A DNA stretch of 64,000 nt from Acidovorax sp. Leaf78 (GTDB lineage Bacteria; Pseudomonadota; Gammaproteobacteria; Burkholderiales; Burkholderiaceae_C). The notes below the pieces were generated by a model. The model worked only from the letters and a program-made list of their open reading frames with translations. It did not search any database and had not been told where the DNA came from. The translations under genes were made by a program, and so were the position numbers. The stretch is from positions 186,001 to 250,000 of the forward strand of contig NZ_LMLZ01000022.1 in NCBI RefSeq assembly GCF_001422735.1. The letters are read 5' to 3'. This document shows positions 44,772 through 54,267 of this stretch, in pieces (position 1 is the stretch's first letter; the number at the start of each line of letters is the position of its first letter).

Positions 44772-45767
44772 ATGAGAGTCATCTTTGCCGGCACCCCCGA
44801 GTTCGCCCGCGTGGCGCTGGAGCGGCTTCTGGCCGCCGGCTTCACCGTGCCGCTCGTCCTGACCCAGCCGGACCGCCCCGCCGGGCGCGGCATGAAGCTG
44901 CAGGCCTCGCCAGTCAAGCAGTGTGCCCAGGCGCATTGCATTGCGGTCGCGCAGCCGCGCAGCCTGCGCCTGGACGGCAAGTTTCCGGAAGACGCTGCGG
45001 CGGCGCGGGAAGCCATCTTGGCCGTCCAGGCCGATGTGATGGTAGTGGCCGCCTACGGCCTCATCCTGCCGCAGTGGACGCTGGACCTGCCGCCCCAAGG
45101 TTGTCTCAACATCCATGCCAGCCTGCTGCCCCGGTGGCGCGGCGCGGCGCCCATCCACCGCGCCATCGAAGCGGGCGATGCCGAAACCGGTGTCACCATC
45201 ATGCAGATGGACGCGGGCCTGGACACCGGCGGCATGCTGCTGACCGAACGCACAGCCATCGCGCCTGACGACACCACCTCCACCCTGCACGACCGGCTGG
45301 CGGCCCTGGGCGGGCGAATGATCGTCGAAGCACTTGAATTGGCGGCCTGCGGCGGTCTGCAGGCCGAACCGCAGCCCGCCGAAGGCATCACCTACGCGCA
45401 CAAGATCGAAAAGTCCGAGAGCGCCATCGACTGGTCGCTGCCCGCACAGGTGATCGGCCAGCGCATCCGCGCCTTCGACCCGTTTCCCGGCGCCAGCACC
45501 GACTGCGCGGGCGAAGCCATCAAAGTCTGGGACTACAAAATTGATAGCGCCCAGGGTACGCCCAATGCGCGCCAGGGCCAAGTTTTGTCGGTCAGCGACG
45601 ACGGCGTGACCGTGGCATGTGGTGAAGGCACGCTGCGCCTGACCACCCTGCAGCGCGCCGGCGGCAAGCGGCTGGCCGCCGCAGACTTCCTGCGGGGTTT
45701 CGAGTTGACACCGGGCATGGTGCTGGGCGCGGCGCCTATGGCGGCTGCGGCAGCAGCACCCGGATGA
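44772..45767 (+). CDS. fmt: Methionyl-tRNA formyltransferase
   Basis: A 331-residue enzyme that formylates initiator Met-tRNA using 10-formyl-THF. Catalytic residues are present: N113 and H115 in [18 protein letters not shown]151 in GLDTGGML. The C-terminal OB-like domain spans about residues 215-320. A stretch of about 17 codons in it ([17 protein letters not shown]) is encoded by DNA that resembles the local dispersed repeat. The stop overlaps the AzlC gene start by four bases. Confidence 0.97.
   Translation: MRVIFAGTPEFARVALERLLAAGFTVPLVLTQPDRPAGRGMKLQASPVKQCAQAHCIAVAQPRSLRLDGKFPEDAAAAREAILAVQADVMVVAAYGLILPQWTLDLPPQGCLNIHASLLPRWRGAAPIHRAIEAGDAETGVTIMQMDAGLDTGGMLLTERTAIAPDDTTSTLHDRLAALGGRMIVEALELAACGGLQAEPQPAEGITYAHKIEKSESAIDWSLPAQVIGQRIRAFDPFPGASTDCAGEAIKVWDYKIDSAQGTPNARQGQVLSVSDDGVTVACGEGTLRLTTLQRAGGKRLAAADFLRGFELTPGMVLGAAPMAAAAAAPG
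45536..45587 (+). repeat. Possible dispersed repeat, copy 6, inside fmt
   Basis: CAAAATTGATAGCGCCCAGG at the left and GCGCGCCAGGGCCAAGTTTTG at the right (shown in two parts) keep the GATAGC and terminal CAAAA/TTTTG features of the family. The centre is more diverged than in other copies, so this may be chance resemblance. Confidence 0.4.
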
Positions 45768-46588
45768 GCCGCAGCGCGCGCATTCGCCACACGCTGCGCC
45801 ACCCCTCCTTTCGCATGGCCGTCGTCGACATGGCCGGCACGTCGGTGGGTATTGCGGCCTGGGGCCTGGTCACTGGCGTGGTCATGGTCAAGAGCGGGCT
45901 GTCGGTCAGCATGGCCCTGTTCATGTCGCTGGTCGTCTACGCTGGCAGTGCGCAACTGGCGGTCATCCCGCTGATCGCCGTGGGGGCGCCCTTGTCGGTG
46001 GTGTGGCTCACGGCCAGCTGCGTGAACCTGCGCTTCGTTATCTTCAGCAGCATGTGGCGCAACTACTTCGGCCACCTGCCGCTGCGCCAGCGGCTGGCGG
46101 TGGGCTACTTCAGCGGCGATGTGATCTACGTGGGCTTCATGAAGCGCTTTCCGGAGCCCCGGCCGCAGCCCGAGCAAGTACCGTATTTCTGGGGAGCGGC
46201 CTGTACCAACTGGCTGGCCTGGCAGGTGCCTTCGATTGCGGGCATCCTGCTGGCCAACGCCGTTCCGCTGTCGTGGGGCCTGGGGTTTGCCGGCGTGCTG
46301 GCGCTGCTCGGCGTGCTGCTGTCGCTGCTGTTCGACCGCGCGACCTGGCTGGCGACAGGGGTGGCGGCCACCGCAGCCGTGGCGGCATTCGCCCTGCCGC
46401 TCAAGCTCAACATCCTGGTGGCCATTGCGGCGGCCGTGGCGGCCGGACTGCTCATGGAGGCCGTGGACCGCCGCCGCCACAAACCCGAAGTGGTGCTACT
46501 GCCGGCCGACAGCGTGCTGCCGCCCGAAGAGCTTGAGCACGCGAAGGCGGGCGACATCGTGCCGCTGCGCGAGGAGCGCCACCCATGA
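45764..46588 (+). CDS. AzlC-family branched-chain amino acid exporter subunit
   Basis: A 274-residue membrane protein of the AzlC/YgaZ family, the large subunit of a two-part branched-chain amino acid (or analogue) exporter. Typical features are [20 protein letters not shown] near the N-terminus, [12 protein letters not shown] and the [12 protein letters not shown] segment. Its start overlaps the fmt stop and its stop overlaps the AzlD-type gene, both by four bases, so all three are co-translated. Confidence 0.9.
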   Translation: MSRSARIRHTLRHPSFRMAVVDMAGTSVGIAAWGLVTGVVMVKSGLSVSMALFMSLVVYAGSAQLAVIPLIAVGAPLSVVWLTASCVNLRFVIFSSMWRNYFGHLPLRQRLAVGYFSGDVIYVGFMKRFPEPRPQPEQVPYFWGAACTNWLAWQVPSIAGILLANAVPLSWGLGFAGVLALLGVLLSLLFDRATWLATGVAATAAVAAFALPLKLNILVAIAAAVAAGLLMEAVDRRRHKPEVVLLPADSVLPPEELEHAKAGDIVPLREERHP

Positions 46589-46920
46589 GCTTCACCTGGA
46601 TCGAGCCAGCCATCGCCATCCTGGGCCTCGCGGTTATCACCGTGGTCTCGCGCGCATTCTTCATGATCCCGGACCGCGAGCTGCCCCTGCCCGACTGGCT
46701 CAAGCGCGGACTCAAGTACGCGCCGCTGGCCGCGCTGGCCGCCGTCATCGCTCCCGAGATCCTCATGACCCAGGGCGAGTTCATCGACACGTTCATGGAC
46801 GCCCGCCTGCCGGCGGTGCTTTGCGCCAGTGGCTACTACTTCTGGAAGCGGGGCATCCTCGGGACCATCGTCGTGGGCATGGTGATCTACCTGCCGCTGC
46901 ACATCGGGCTGGGCTGGTGA
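46585..46920 (+). CDS. AzlD-family branched-chain amino acid exporter subunit
   Basis: A 111-residue membrane protein of the AzlD/YgaH family with four hydrophobic helices (IAILGLAVITVVSRAFFMIP; LPDWLKRGLKYAPLAALAAV; LPAVLCASGYYFW; LGTIVVGMVIYLPLHIGL). It pairs with the AzlC-type protein encoded just upstream. Confidence 0.9.
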   Translation: MSFTWIEPAIAILGLAVITVVSRAFFMIPDRELPLPDWLKRGLKYAPLAALAAVIAPEILMTQGEFIDTFMDARLPAVLCASGYYFWKRGILGTIVVGMVIYLPLHIGLGW

Positions 46921-46929
46921 AGATAGGCG

Positions 46930-47017
46930 CCCCCTGAGTCGCTGCGCGACTTCCCCTAGGGGGACGCACCCGGTGGCCTGGCAAAGCCAGATCCACGGGT
47001 GCACTGGCACAGACAGG
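46930..47017 (+). repeat. REP-like element, copy 2, upstream of pgk
   Basis: CGCCCCCTGAGTCGCTGCGC, a short inverted repeat (TCCCCTAGGGGGA, 46952-46964) and a 46-bp end starting GGTGGCCTGGCAAAGCCAG. The last part aligns closely with the element before secD. It lies about 70 bp before the pgk start. Confidence 0.7.
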
Positions 47018-47087
47018 AGTGCGCCCCTCAAGCGCGGTTACTAAAATGGCCGCCGCGAGCCCCCTTTCCTCCTTCCAAATCTCTGCC

Positions 47088-48287
47088 ATGAACATCCTCC
47101 GCTTCTCCGATCTGTGCGCCCAGGGCAAGGCCCAAGGCCAGCGCGTCTTCATCCGTGCCGACATGAACGTGCCGCAGGATGACGCCGGCCGCATCACCGA
47201 AGACACCCGCATCCGCGCCTCGATCCCCTGCATCCGCATGGCGCTGGACGCCGGTGCCGCCGTCATGGTGACCAGCCACCTGGGCCGCCCGACCGAAGGC
47301 GAGTTCAAGCCTGAAGACTCCCTGGCACCAGTGGCGGCGCGCCTGTCGGAACTGCTGGGCCGCGAGGTCACGCTGGTCGCCGACTGGGTCGACGGCGTGA
47401 CCGTGGCGCCCGGCCAGGTCGTGCTGCTGGAGAACTGCCGCCTGAACGTGGGCGAGAAGAAGAACAAGGAAGACCTGGCACGCAAGCTGGCCGCCCTGTG
47501 CGACATCTTCGTGAACGACGCGTTCGGCACCGCCCACCGCGCCGAGGGCACCACCTACGGCATCGCCCAGTTCGCGCCCATCGCCTGCGCAGGCCCGCTG
47601 CTGTCGGCCGAGATCGACGCCCTGACCAAGGCCCTGGCCCAGCCCCAACGCCCGCTGGCCGCCATCGTCGCGGGCTCCAAGGTATCCACCAAGCTCACCA
47701 TCCTGAAGAGCCTGGCCGACAAGGTCGACCAACTCATCGTGGGCGGCGGCATTGCCAACACCTTCATGCTGGCGGCCGGCCTGCCCATCGGCAAGAGCCT
47801 GGCCGAGCCAGACCTGCTGGACGCGGCACGCGACGTGATCGCCGTCATGAAGGCCCGGGGCGCGGATGTGCCGATCCCCACCGATGTGGTCACCGCCAAG
47901 GCGTTCTCCGCCGACGCACCCGCCACCGTCAAGGCTGCTACAGACGTGGCCGAGGACGACCTGATCCTGGACATCGGCCCACAGACCGCAGCCCGCTTGG
48001 CCGCCCAGCTCAAATCGGCCGGCACCATCGTCTGGAACGGCCCGGTGGGCGTGTTCGAGTTCGCCGCCTTTGAAAACGGCACGCGCGAGATCGCCAAGGC
48101 CATCGCTGAATCCCCCGCGTTCAGCATCGCCGGTGGCGGCGATACCCTGGCGGCCATTGCCAAGTACGGCATTGAAAAGCAGGTGGGCTACATCTCTACC
48201 GGCGGCGGCGCGTTCCTGGAAGTGCTAGAGGGAAAGACACTGCCTGCATTCGACATTCTTCAAAAACGAGCCGTTACCTCAAATTGA
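47088..48287 (+). CDS. pgk: Phosphoglycerate kinase
   Basis: A 399-residue glycolytic/gluconeogenic kinase that moves phosphate between 1,3-bisphosphoglycerate and ADP. The N-domain has [21 protein letters not shown] and the basic GTAHRAEGT region; the C-domain has [18 protein letters not shown] and [17 protein letters not shown]. The start is the ATG at 47088 ([18 protein letters not shown]); the open frame begins at 47019. A TAAAAT at 47042-47047 may be its -10. Confidence 0.97.
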   Translation: MNILRFSDLCAQGKAQGQRVFIRADMNVPQDDAGRITEDTRIRASIPCIRMALDAGAAVMVTSHLGRPTEGEFKPEDSLAPVAARLSELLGREVTLVADWVDGVTVAPGQVVLLENCRLNVGEKKNKEDLARKLAALCDIFVNDAFGTAHRAEGTTYGIAQFAPIACAGPLLSAEIDALTKALAQPQRPLAAIVAGSKVSTKLTILKSLADKVDQLIVGGGIANTFMLAAGLPIGKSLAEPDLLDAARDVIAVMKARGADVPIPTDVVTAKAFSADAPATVKAATDVAEDDLILDIGPQTAARLAAQLKSAGTIVWNGPVGVFEFAAFENGTREIAKAIAESPAFSIAGGGDTLAAIAKYGIEKQVGYISTGGGAFLEVLEGKTLPAFDILQKRAVTSN

Positions 48288-48303
48288 TTTTTGTTACGTA
48301 TGA

Positions 48304-48352
48304 AGTCGCAAGCGCATGCGACTGCACGTAAGCAGTCACACGGAACTGTGAC
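48304..48352. other. Two adjacent short stem-loops after pgk
   Basis: AGTCGCA/TGCGACT (48304-48323) and GTCACA/TGTGAC (48335-48352), each with a six-base loop. They lie just past the pgk stop, without a U-tract. Confidence 0.4.
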
Positions 48353-48407
48353 CAAAAACAACGAATTGCGAGCGGCAGGGCGCAGTTACCTCAATTTTTT
48401 CTTGTTT

Positions 48408-48436
48408 TTGTTGAGTATCCCGCCCAGAATTATTTT
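48408..48436 (+). promoter_or_regulatory. Possible promoter of the lipoprotein-FlgO pair
   Basis: TTGTTG and TATTTT with a 17-bp spacer in an unusually AT-rich stretch about 60 bp before the ATG. Both hexamers deviate from the sigma-70 consensus at two positions. Confidence 0.35.
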
Positions 48437-48496
48437 TCAATCGCGTGGGATGTATCTGTTCATGTCCCCGCCTCTCAAAGTCCGTAGGAGGGAATC

Positions 48497-49186
48497 ATGA
48501 AATTTTCAAAAGCAGTCAGCTTGGCGGTACTCGCTGGCGCCGTGGCTACGTTGGCGGGTTGCGCCTATCGTTCGCCCATCCCTCTCGCAGAGAACTTTGA
48601 ACTGACGGTTCAACCCAAGGTGCGCTCCGCAGGCCATTGGGAACTGCTTTCCAACGACGTCGTGGCGCAGACGCTGAGCACGCTCGACAAGGCGGGCACA
48701 GCCCCCGGCACCGCGCTGTACGTGGCCCAGCCGCCCAACCCCAGCCCGTTTGACCTGGCGTTCCGCGAGTTCCTGATCACCCGCTTTGTGCAAAGCGGCG
48801 CGCCCGTCCTGCAGGACCCTGGCCAGACGCTCACCGTCACCTACAACACCCAGCTCGTGCGCCACAACAGCGCCCGTCCTCACTTCATTCCCGGTCAGTT
48901 CACGATGATCGCGGCCGGCCTGATGGCCGCCTATGGCCTGCGCCACGAGCACATCGACACGCAGCTGCTGGCCACGCTGGGCTTTACCGGCCTGGCAGAT
49001 TACGGCTCCAGCATCAACTCCGGCGGCCCGACCAACACCGAGCTGATCCTGACCACCACCGTCACGCGCGGTGGCCAGTATGTGGCCCGCAAGACCGACG
49101 TCTACTACCTGGAAAACGCGGACACGCCGCTGTTCCTGCGTCCGTCTTACTACAAGTACGTCAACATGAAGGTGGTCTCGCAATGA
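48497..49186 (+). CDS. Predicted lipoprotein, partner of FlgO-like protein
   Basis: A 229-residue protein with a clear lipoprotein signal (MKFSKAVSLAVLAGAVATLAGC) and a GGAGGG ribosome site. The mature part has no recognised domain but contains a helical repeat-like segment (AFREFLITRFVQSGAPVLQD) and a hydrophobic stretch (FTMIAAGLMAAYGLRHEHID), then a beta-rich end. Its stop overlaps the FlgO-like gene by four bases. An envelope role is inferred from topology and neighbour. Confidence 0.75.
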   Translation: MKFSKAVSLAVLAGAVATLAGCAYRSPIPLAENFELTVQPKVRSAGHWELLSNDVVAQTLSTLDKAGTAPGTALYVAQPPNPSPFDLAFREFLITRFVQSGAPVLQDPGQTLTVTYNTQLVRHNSARPHFIPGQFTMIAAGLMAAYGLRHEHIDTQLLATLGFTGLADYGSSINSGGPTNTELILTTTVTRGGQYVARKTDVYYLENADTPLFLRPSYYKYVNMKVVSQ

Positions 49187-49740
49187 AATCCGCTGCACTT
49201 CTGACCGCACTGGCCGCAGCAGCTCTGCTGGCTGGTTGCGCCAACAATGGCACGACCGTCCGCAACGAGCCGACCTACCAGGAAGCCTCGAACAACCAAT
49301 TCCTGAACAGCAGCCGCGACGCTGTGTCCAAGCTGACCGCAGGGTTTGACCTCACCGCCACCGGCACAGGTCCCGTCCTTGTGGCCACGGTGGTCAACGT
49401 GAACGACCTGAGCCGCTCTGCGCCTCTGGGCCGCACCCTGTCCGAGCAATATGCCTCGCACATGGCGGCTACCGGCTTCGATGTGAAGGAAGTCAAGTTG
49501 CGCGGCGACGTGTTCGTGCGCGAAGGCGCCGGCGAGCTGCTGCTGTCGCGCGAGATCAAGGACATTGCACGCAATCACAGCGCCTCGCTGGTGCTGGTGG
49601 GTACGTACTCGGCTGCAGCCAACTACACCTACGTGAGCCTGAAGCTCGTGCGCACCGAAGACAGCCGCATCATCCGCGGCTATGACTATGCCCTGCCGAA
49701 CGACCGCGACGTGCAGCGCTTGCTGGCAGTGCAGCGCTAA
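49183..49740 (+). CDS. FlgO-family outer-membrane lipoprotein
   Basis: A 185-residue lipoprotein ([19 protein letters not shown]). The mature part follows the FlgO domain: [80 protein letters not shown]. FlgO of Vibrio supports flagellar stability at the outer membrane, but no flagellar gene lies near, so another envelope role is possible. A strong terminator follows. Confidence 0.85.
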   Translation: MKSAALLTALAAAALLAGCANNGTTVRNEPTYQEASNNQFLNSSRDAVSKLTAGFDLTATGTGPVLVATVVNVNDLSRSAPLGRTLSEQYASHMAATGFDVKEVKLRGDVFVREGAGELLLSREIKDIARNHSASLVLVGTYSAAANYTYVSLKLVRTEDSRIIRGYDYALPNDRDVQRLLAVQR

Positions 49741-49764
49741 GCCGCAGCCCGCTGTCCGCTATTC

Positions 49765-49790
49765 AAAAAGGCCGTTTCGACGGCCTTTTT
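49765..49790 (+). terminator. Strong intrinsic terminator after FlgO-like gene
   Basis: An 11-base perfect stem AAAAAGGCCGT/ACGGCCTTTTT with a TTCG tetraloop, 24 bp after the stop. The A/T arms allow function in both directions. Confidence 0.93.
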
Positions 49791-49881
49791 TATTGCCTGC
49801 CCAACAGGGGCCAGCGCACGCATGACAACGTCGCACACAGGCAGCCGCCAGAAAACCGGCAGCTGCCAGCAGCCCCCCACT

Positions 49882-49887
49882 TAAAAT
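49882..49887 (+). promoter_or_regulatory. Possible -10 of pyrF
   Basis: TAAAAT ends eight bases before the pyrF ATG, with no Shine-Dalgarno between. If used the mRNA would have almost no leader. Confidence 0.35.
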
Positions 49888-49895
49888 CACGCCCC

Positions 49896-50723
49896 ATGAC
49901 CTTCACCGACATGCTGCGCGACTCCACGGCGCAGAACAACTCCCTGCTGTGCGTGGGCCTGGACCCGGAGCCCACGCGGTTTCCTGCGGGGATGCAGGGC
50001 GATGCGCACAAGATCTACGACTTTTGCGCCGCCATCGTGGACGCCACGGCCGACCTGGTCTGTGCCTTCAAACCCCAGATCGCCTACTTTGCCGCGCACA
50101 GCGCCGAAGACCAGCTCGAGCGCCTGATGCAGCACATGCGGGCCAACGCACCACACGTGCCTGTGATCCTGGATGCCAAGCGGGGCGACATCGGCTCCAC
50201 CGCCGAGCAGTACGCCAAGGAGGCCTTCGAGCGCTACGGCGCCGATGCGGTCACGCTCTCGCCCTTCATGGGCTTTGACTCCATCGAGCCCTACCTGGCC
50301 TACCACGGCAAGGGCGCGTTCCTGCTGTGCCGCACCTCCAACCCGGGTGGCGACGACCTGCAGACCCAGCGCCTGGCCAGCGTGGAGGGCCAGCCGCTGA
50401 TGTACGAACACGTGGCGCGCCTGGCGCAAGGGCCGTGGAACAAGAACGGCCAGCTCGGCCTGGTGGTGGGCGCGACCTACCCGCAAGAGATCGAGCGTGT
50501 GCGCGCCATTGCGCCCACGTTGCCGCTGCTGATCCCCGGCGTGGGCGCGCAGGGCGGCGACGCGGCAGCCACCGTGCGTGCCGGGCTGCGGGACGGCGGG
50601 CCGATCATCGTGAACTCGTCGCGCTCCATCCTGTACGCCTCCAAGGGCGACGACTTCGCGGACGCAGCGCGCACCGAGGCCCAGCGCACCCGCGCCGTGC
50701 TCGAAGCCTCGCGCAGCCGCTGA
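49896..50723 (+). CDS. pyrF: Orotidine 5'-phosphate decarboxylase
   Basis: A 275-residue enzyme making UMP from OMP, of the longer (type 2) family. The catalytic signature is [12 protein letters not shown] with K95, followed by [20 protein letters not shown]. Product-side motifs include [25 protein letters not shown] and [11 protein letters not shown]. It stands alone between a terminator and a LysR-type gene. Confidence 0.95.
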   Translation: MTFTDMLRDSTAQNNSLLCVGLDPEPTRFPAGMQGDAHKIYDFCAAIVDATADLVCAFKPQIAYFAAHSAEDQLERLMQHMRANAPHVPVILDAKRGDIGSTAEQYAKEAFERYGADAVTLSPFMGFDSIEPYLAYHGKGAFLLCRTSNPGGDDLQTQRLASVEGQPLMYEHVARLAQGPWNKNGQLGLVVGATYPQEIERVRAIAPTLPLLIPGVGAQGGDAAATVRAGLRDGGPIIVNSSRSILYASKGDDFADAARTEAQRTRAVLEASRSR

Positions 50724-50791
50724 GGCACCGCAATTGGGGGGCCGACGCATGATGAGCACCCGCCCCACCCACCGGCCGACGCCGCACCGCC

Positions 50792-51694
50792 ATGCAGCTT
50801 AAATGGCTTGAGGACTTCATCGTCCTCGCGCAGGAACGCAGCTTCACCCGCGCGGCCGAGCTGCGGCATGTCACCCACCCGGCTTTTGGCCGCCGCATCC
50901 GGGCGCTGGAGGCCTGGGCGGGCACGCCGCTGGTCGAGCGCACGGGCGGCCCGGTCACGCTGACGCCAGCCGGGCACAGCTTTCTGGAAACCGCAGGCCA
51001 GCTGGCCCGCAACCTCGCCCAGTCGCACGAGGAACTGCAAAGCCTGGCCGGCCGGCAGGCCCGCACGGTGACGCTGGCCACGGGCCGCACGCTGGCGCGC
51101 ACCGTGGTGGCCGACTGGCTGGTGCGCCTGCAGCCGCTGCTGCAAGGCGGCGAGCTGTGCATCCGCACCCGCGCGCTGGCCGACACGGTGGCGCTGCTGG
51201 AGCGCAACGAGGCCGACTTCTCGCTGGTGTACCACCACCCGGCGCTGGCCATCCGGCTCGATGCGCGCCAGTTCCTGCACATGACCGTGGCCTCGGACCG
51301 GCTGGTGCCGGTGTCGCGCGCCACGGCGCAGGGCCACGCGATGTACCGATTCGGCCCACCAGGCACCACAGATGCCGTGCCCTACCTCGCCTACGCACCG
51401 CAGCTGGCGCTGGGCCGGCTGGTGGAGGACCACCTGGCGCACAACCCGCACGCCCCGCGCCTGCAGCGGGTGGTGGAGTGCGATTCGGCCGACGCGCACT
51501 ACGAATACGTGCAAAAGGGCTTGGGCGTGGCCTGGCTGCCCTGGTCCATGGTGCATGCCGACTGCAAGGCACGGCGCCTCGCGCCTGCCGGGGATGCGCG
51601 GATGGAGGTGCGGTTCGACGTGCGCCTGTACCGGCCCAAGCGCCGCCTGGGGCCGCTGGCCGAGGCACTGTGGAAGGCCCTGTCACAGCGGTGA
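50792..51694 (+). CDS. LysR-type transcriptional regulator
   Basis: A 300-residue regulator. The N-terminal HTH is MQLKWLEDFIVLAQERSFTR then AAELRHVTHPAFGRRIRALE. The rest forms the two-lobed effector-binding domain, with ARTVTLATGRTLARTVVADW and GLGVAWLPWSMVHADC at the expected places. It lies on the same strand as the Bug-type binding protein 308 bp downstream and may control it and the aspartoacylase-like gene. The effector is unknown. Confidence 0.9.
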   Translation: MQLKWLEDFIVLAQERSFTRAAELRHVTHPAFGRRIRALEAWAGTPLVERTGGPVTLTPAGHSFLETAGQLARNLAQSHEELQSLAGRQARTVTLATGRTLARTVVADWLVRLQPLLQGGELCIRTRALADTVALLERNEADFSLVYHHPALAIRLDARQFLHMTVASDRLVPVSRATAQGHAMYRFGPPGTTDAVPYLAYAPQLALGRLVEDHLAHNPHAPRLQRVVECDSADAHYEYVQKGLGVAWLPWSMVHADCKARRLAPAGDARMEVRFDVRLYRPKRRLGPLAEALWKALSQR

Positions 51695-52002
51695 TGCCTC
51701 GCTGATGCAGCACAGATGCAGCATCGATGCGGCCTAGTTACCGCTCAGGTACTGCTCAGGTGCGGCGTGAATGCGACACATGCATTTGTGGATTCATCCA
51801 TCACGCAGGGGTTTTCCCTGCACGCCCGGTACGGATTGGCAATGGTTGGTGCCGTTTCAGCACCAACACAGCAGATCGTATTTTCGACAATGGGTTACGC
51901 CGCAGGAAGTTTTACGGCACCACCCGCCCTGGGTGGCCTCGTAATCCTGACCCCGTGGCGGTTTGCAGCAGCCCACAACACCACCGACCCGGACCTCACA
52001 CC
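51695..52002. other. 308-bp gap after the LysR-type gene
   Basis: No gene is seen. Close to its start is a cluster of GATGCAGCA-like direct repeats (51702-51732). Further on is a perfect 8-bp-arm hairpin GTTGGTGC/GCACCAAC with a seven-base loop (51845-51867), and an AT-rich stretch follows (about 51868-51915). This is the likely promoter and operator region for the Bug-type gene. Confidence 0.5.
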
Positions 52003-52992
52003 ATGCACCACCCGTCTTTGTCCTCCCCCCTGCGCCGCACCGCGCTGCTGTGCACCTTGGCAGCTCTGGCCGCTGCCCCCGCCTGGGCGCAGCAGGACGC
52101 TTACCCCTCCAAGCCCATCACCATCGTCGTGGGCTACCCGCCGGGCGGCAGCACCGACCTGACCGCGCGCACCGTGGCGACCGAGCTGGGCAACAAGCTG
52201 GGCGTGCCGGTGGTGATCGAGAACATCGGCGGCGCGGGCGGAGCCATTGGCGCGCAGAAGGTCGCCAGCGCGGCGCCGGACGGCTACACGCTGCTGGTGG
52301 GCGCCAGCAACGAGATCGCCATCAACAAGCTGGTGACCAAGAAGGTGAAGTACGACGTGAAGGACTTCACCGCCATCGGCCTGATCGCCTCGCAGCCGCT
52401 GGTGCTGGTGGCGTCCGCCGGCTCGGGCGTGAAGAACGTGGCCGAGTTCACGCAGAAGGTCTCGAAGAACCCCGGCAAGTTCAGCTACGGCAGCTCGGGC
52501 GTGGGCACGTCGCTGCACCTGGCCGGTGAGATGGTCAAGGAGCAGGGCAAGCTGTTCATGACGCACATCCCCTACCGCGGCGTGGCGCCGCTGACCAACG
52601 ACCTCTTGGGCAACAACCTCGAATTCGGCGTGTTCGTGCTCTCGAGCGGCCTGCCGCACATCAAGAGCGGCAAGGTGATCGCCCTGGGCACGACCGAAGC
52701 CAAGCGCTCGCCCACCACACCGGACATCCCGGCCCTGGCCGAGTCGCCCCAGTTCAAGAACGTGGACATCGGCGTGTGGTTCGCGCTGCTGGCGCCCGCC
52801 AACCTGCCCAAGCCCGTGTTCGACAAGGTGAAGAAGGCGCTGAACGACAGCCTGCAGTCGCCCGACTTCCGAAAGAAGATGGAAGCTACCGGCTCCACGG
52901 TGGCGGCCACCAACGTCAACATCGACCAGTACCTCGCTGCCGAAGTGGCCAAGTACAAGAAGATCGTCGAATTCGCCAAGATCGAAGAATGA
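52003..52992 (+). CDS. Bug-family periplasmic binding protein (tripartite tricarboxylate transporter type)
   Basis: A 329-residue TctC/Bug protein. The start at 52003 (MHHPSLSSPLRRTALLCTLA) gives a signal peptide cleaved at AWAQQD. Family hallmarks are YPSKPITIVVGYPPGGSTDL, AAPDGYTLLVG, FSYGSSGVGTSLHLAGE and IPYRGVAPLTNDLLG. Such proteins bind carboxylates in the periplasm. No TctA/TctB membrane subunit is nearby, so it is an orphan binder. Its stop overlaps the next gene by four bases. Confidence 0.93.
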   Translation: MHHPSLSSPLRRTALLCTLAALAAAPAWAQQDAYPSKPITIVVGYPPGGSTDLTARTVATELGNKLGVPVVIENIGGAGGAIGAQKVASAAPDGYTLLVGASNEIAINKLVTKKVKYDVKDFTAIGLIASQPLVLVASAGSGVKNVAEFTQKVSKNPGKFSYGSSGVGTSLHLAGEMVKEQGKLFMTHIPYRGVAPLTNDLLGNNLEFGVFVLSSGLPHIKSGKVIALGTTEAKRSPTTPDIPALAESPQFKNVDIGVWFALLAPANLPKPVFDKVKKALNDSLQSPDFRKKMEATGSTVAATNVNIDQYLAAEVAKYKKIVEFAKIEE

Positions 52993-54017
52993 ATCGCAAC
53001 GACGACCTCCACCACGGCGCGGTGCCACCGCTCACCTTCGCGCTGCCCGCGCCCGACATCAGCGCCTGGCGCGCCGGCAACACCGGCACCGAAGGCGTGT
53101 GGCACTTCGACTCGGGCCAGCCCGGGCGCCACGTGATGATCAGCGCGCTGGTGCACGGCAACGAGCTGTGCGGCGCCTGGGCGATCCAGGGCCTGCTCGA
53201 AGCCGGCGTGCGGCCGGAGTCCGGCACGCTCACGCTCGCGTTCTGCAACCTCGAAGCGTTCGACCGGTTCGATGCCAGCAGCCACGATGCCTCGCGCTTT
53301 ACGGACGAAGACCTCAACCGCCAGTGGCTCGACGAGCGCATCGACGCGGCCGACACCGCGGAACGCCGCCGCGCTGCGGCCTTGCGGCCCTTCGTGGCGC
53401 GCGCGGACTGGCTGCTGGACATCCACTCCATGCACGAGCCCTCGGCGCCGCTGCTGCTCACCGGCATCCAGCCGCGCAACCTGGCGCTGGCGCGCGCCAT
53501 GCGCTCGCCCGAGCACGTCGTGGTCGACGCGGGCCATAAGGACGGTGTGCGCATGCGCGACTACGGCCGCTTCGGCCTGCCGGGCAACGACGGTGAGGGC
53601 GCCGGTGAGGGCGAGGCCGCCGACACCCGATCGCTGCTGGTCGAATGCGGCTTTCATGGCGACCCCGCCAGTCGCGCCGTAGCGCAGGACCAGTGCGTGC
53701 GCTTTCTGGAGCAGTCCGGCGTGATCAGTCCCGCCGCCCTGGCAGCGCAGCTACCCGGCTGGCGCTTGCCCGATGCGCCCCGCCAGTGGGCGCTGGAAGT
53801 GACCGGCCCGGTGGTGGCCACCAGCAGCGCGTTCCGGTTCGTGGCGCCTTACACAGGCCTTGAGGTGTTTGAAAAAGCGGGCACCGTCATCGGCGACAAC
53901 GACGGCGTGCCGGTGACCACACCGTACGACGACTGCGTGCTGGTGATGCCCTCGGTGCGCCAGGCCCGCGCGGGCGTGACGGTGGTGCGCTTTGCGCGCC
54001 GCAAGGCACTGACCTAG
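52989..54017 (+). CDS. Succinylglutamate desuccinylase/aspartoacylase-family protein
   Basis: A 342-residue zinc carboxypeptidase-fold enzyme. The zinc ligands and active-site pattern are visible: ALVHGNELCGAW, DEDLNRQW and LLDIHSMHEPS, with LLVECGFHGD late in the chain. Relatives remove the acyl group from N-acyl amino acids. Its start codon lies inside the stop of the Bug-type gene, so the pair is translationally coupled. That suggests the binder's ligand could be an N-acyl amino acid, which is inference. Confidence 0.85.
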   Translation: MNRNDDLHHGAVPPLTFALPAPDISAWRAGNTGTEGVWHFDSGQPGRHVMISALVHGNELCGAWAIQGLLEAGVRPESGTLTLAFCNLEAFDRFDASSHDASRFTDEDLNRQWLDERIDAADTAERRRAAALRPFVARADWLLDIHSMHEPSAPLLLTGIQPRNLALARAMRSPEHVVVDAGHKDGVRMRDYGRFGLPGNDGEGAGEGEAADTRSLLVECGFHGDPASRAVAQDQCVRFLEQSGVISPAALAAQLPGWRLPDAPRQWALEVTGPVVATSSAFRFVAPYTGLEVFEKAGTVIGDNDGVPVTTPYDDCVLVMPSVRQARAGVTVVRFARRKALT

Positions 54018-54267
54018 CTGTCCCCCCGGCGCCGTCCGTGCGCCTGGGCGCACAGGCGCTCTCGCACACCCCATGGCTGGCGCTTGGCAACGCCTGGCCA
54101 GCGCCATCGCCACGCCATGCAGCTTCACACTGCACGGCTGCCAACCCACCCGCACGCGCCCACGCTGCGGGCGACTTCACCCATCCCATGCCCGCTGCAT
54201 GACCCGCTGTGATGAACAGCCCGGCGTCATGGGGACCACTGTTTTCCACGAATCCAAGGACATCGCC

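Noticed and set aside
48335-48352. GTCACA-N6-TGTGAC as a CRP site
   Set aside because: The half-sites are in the opposite order to TGTGA-N6-TCACA.
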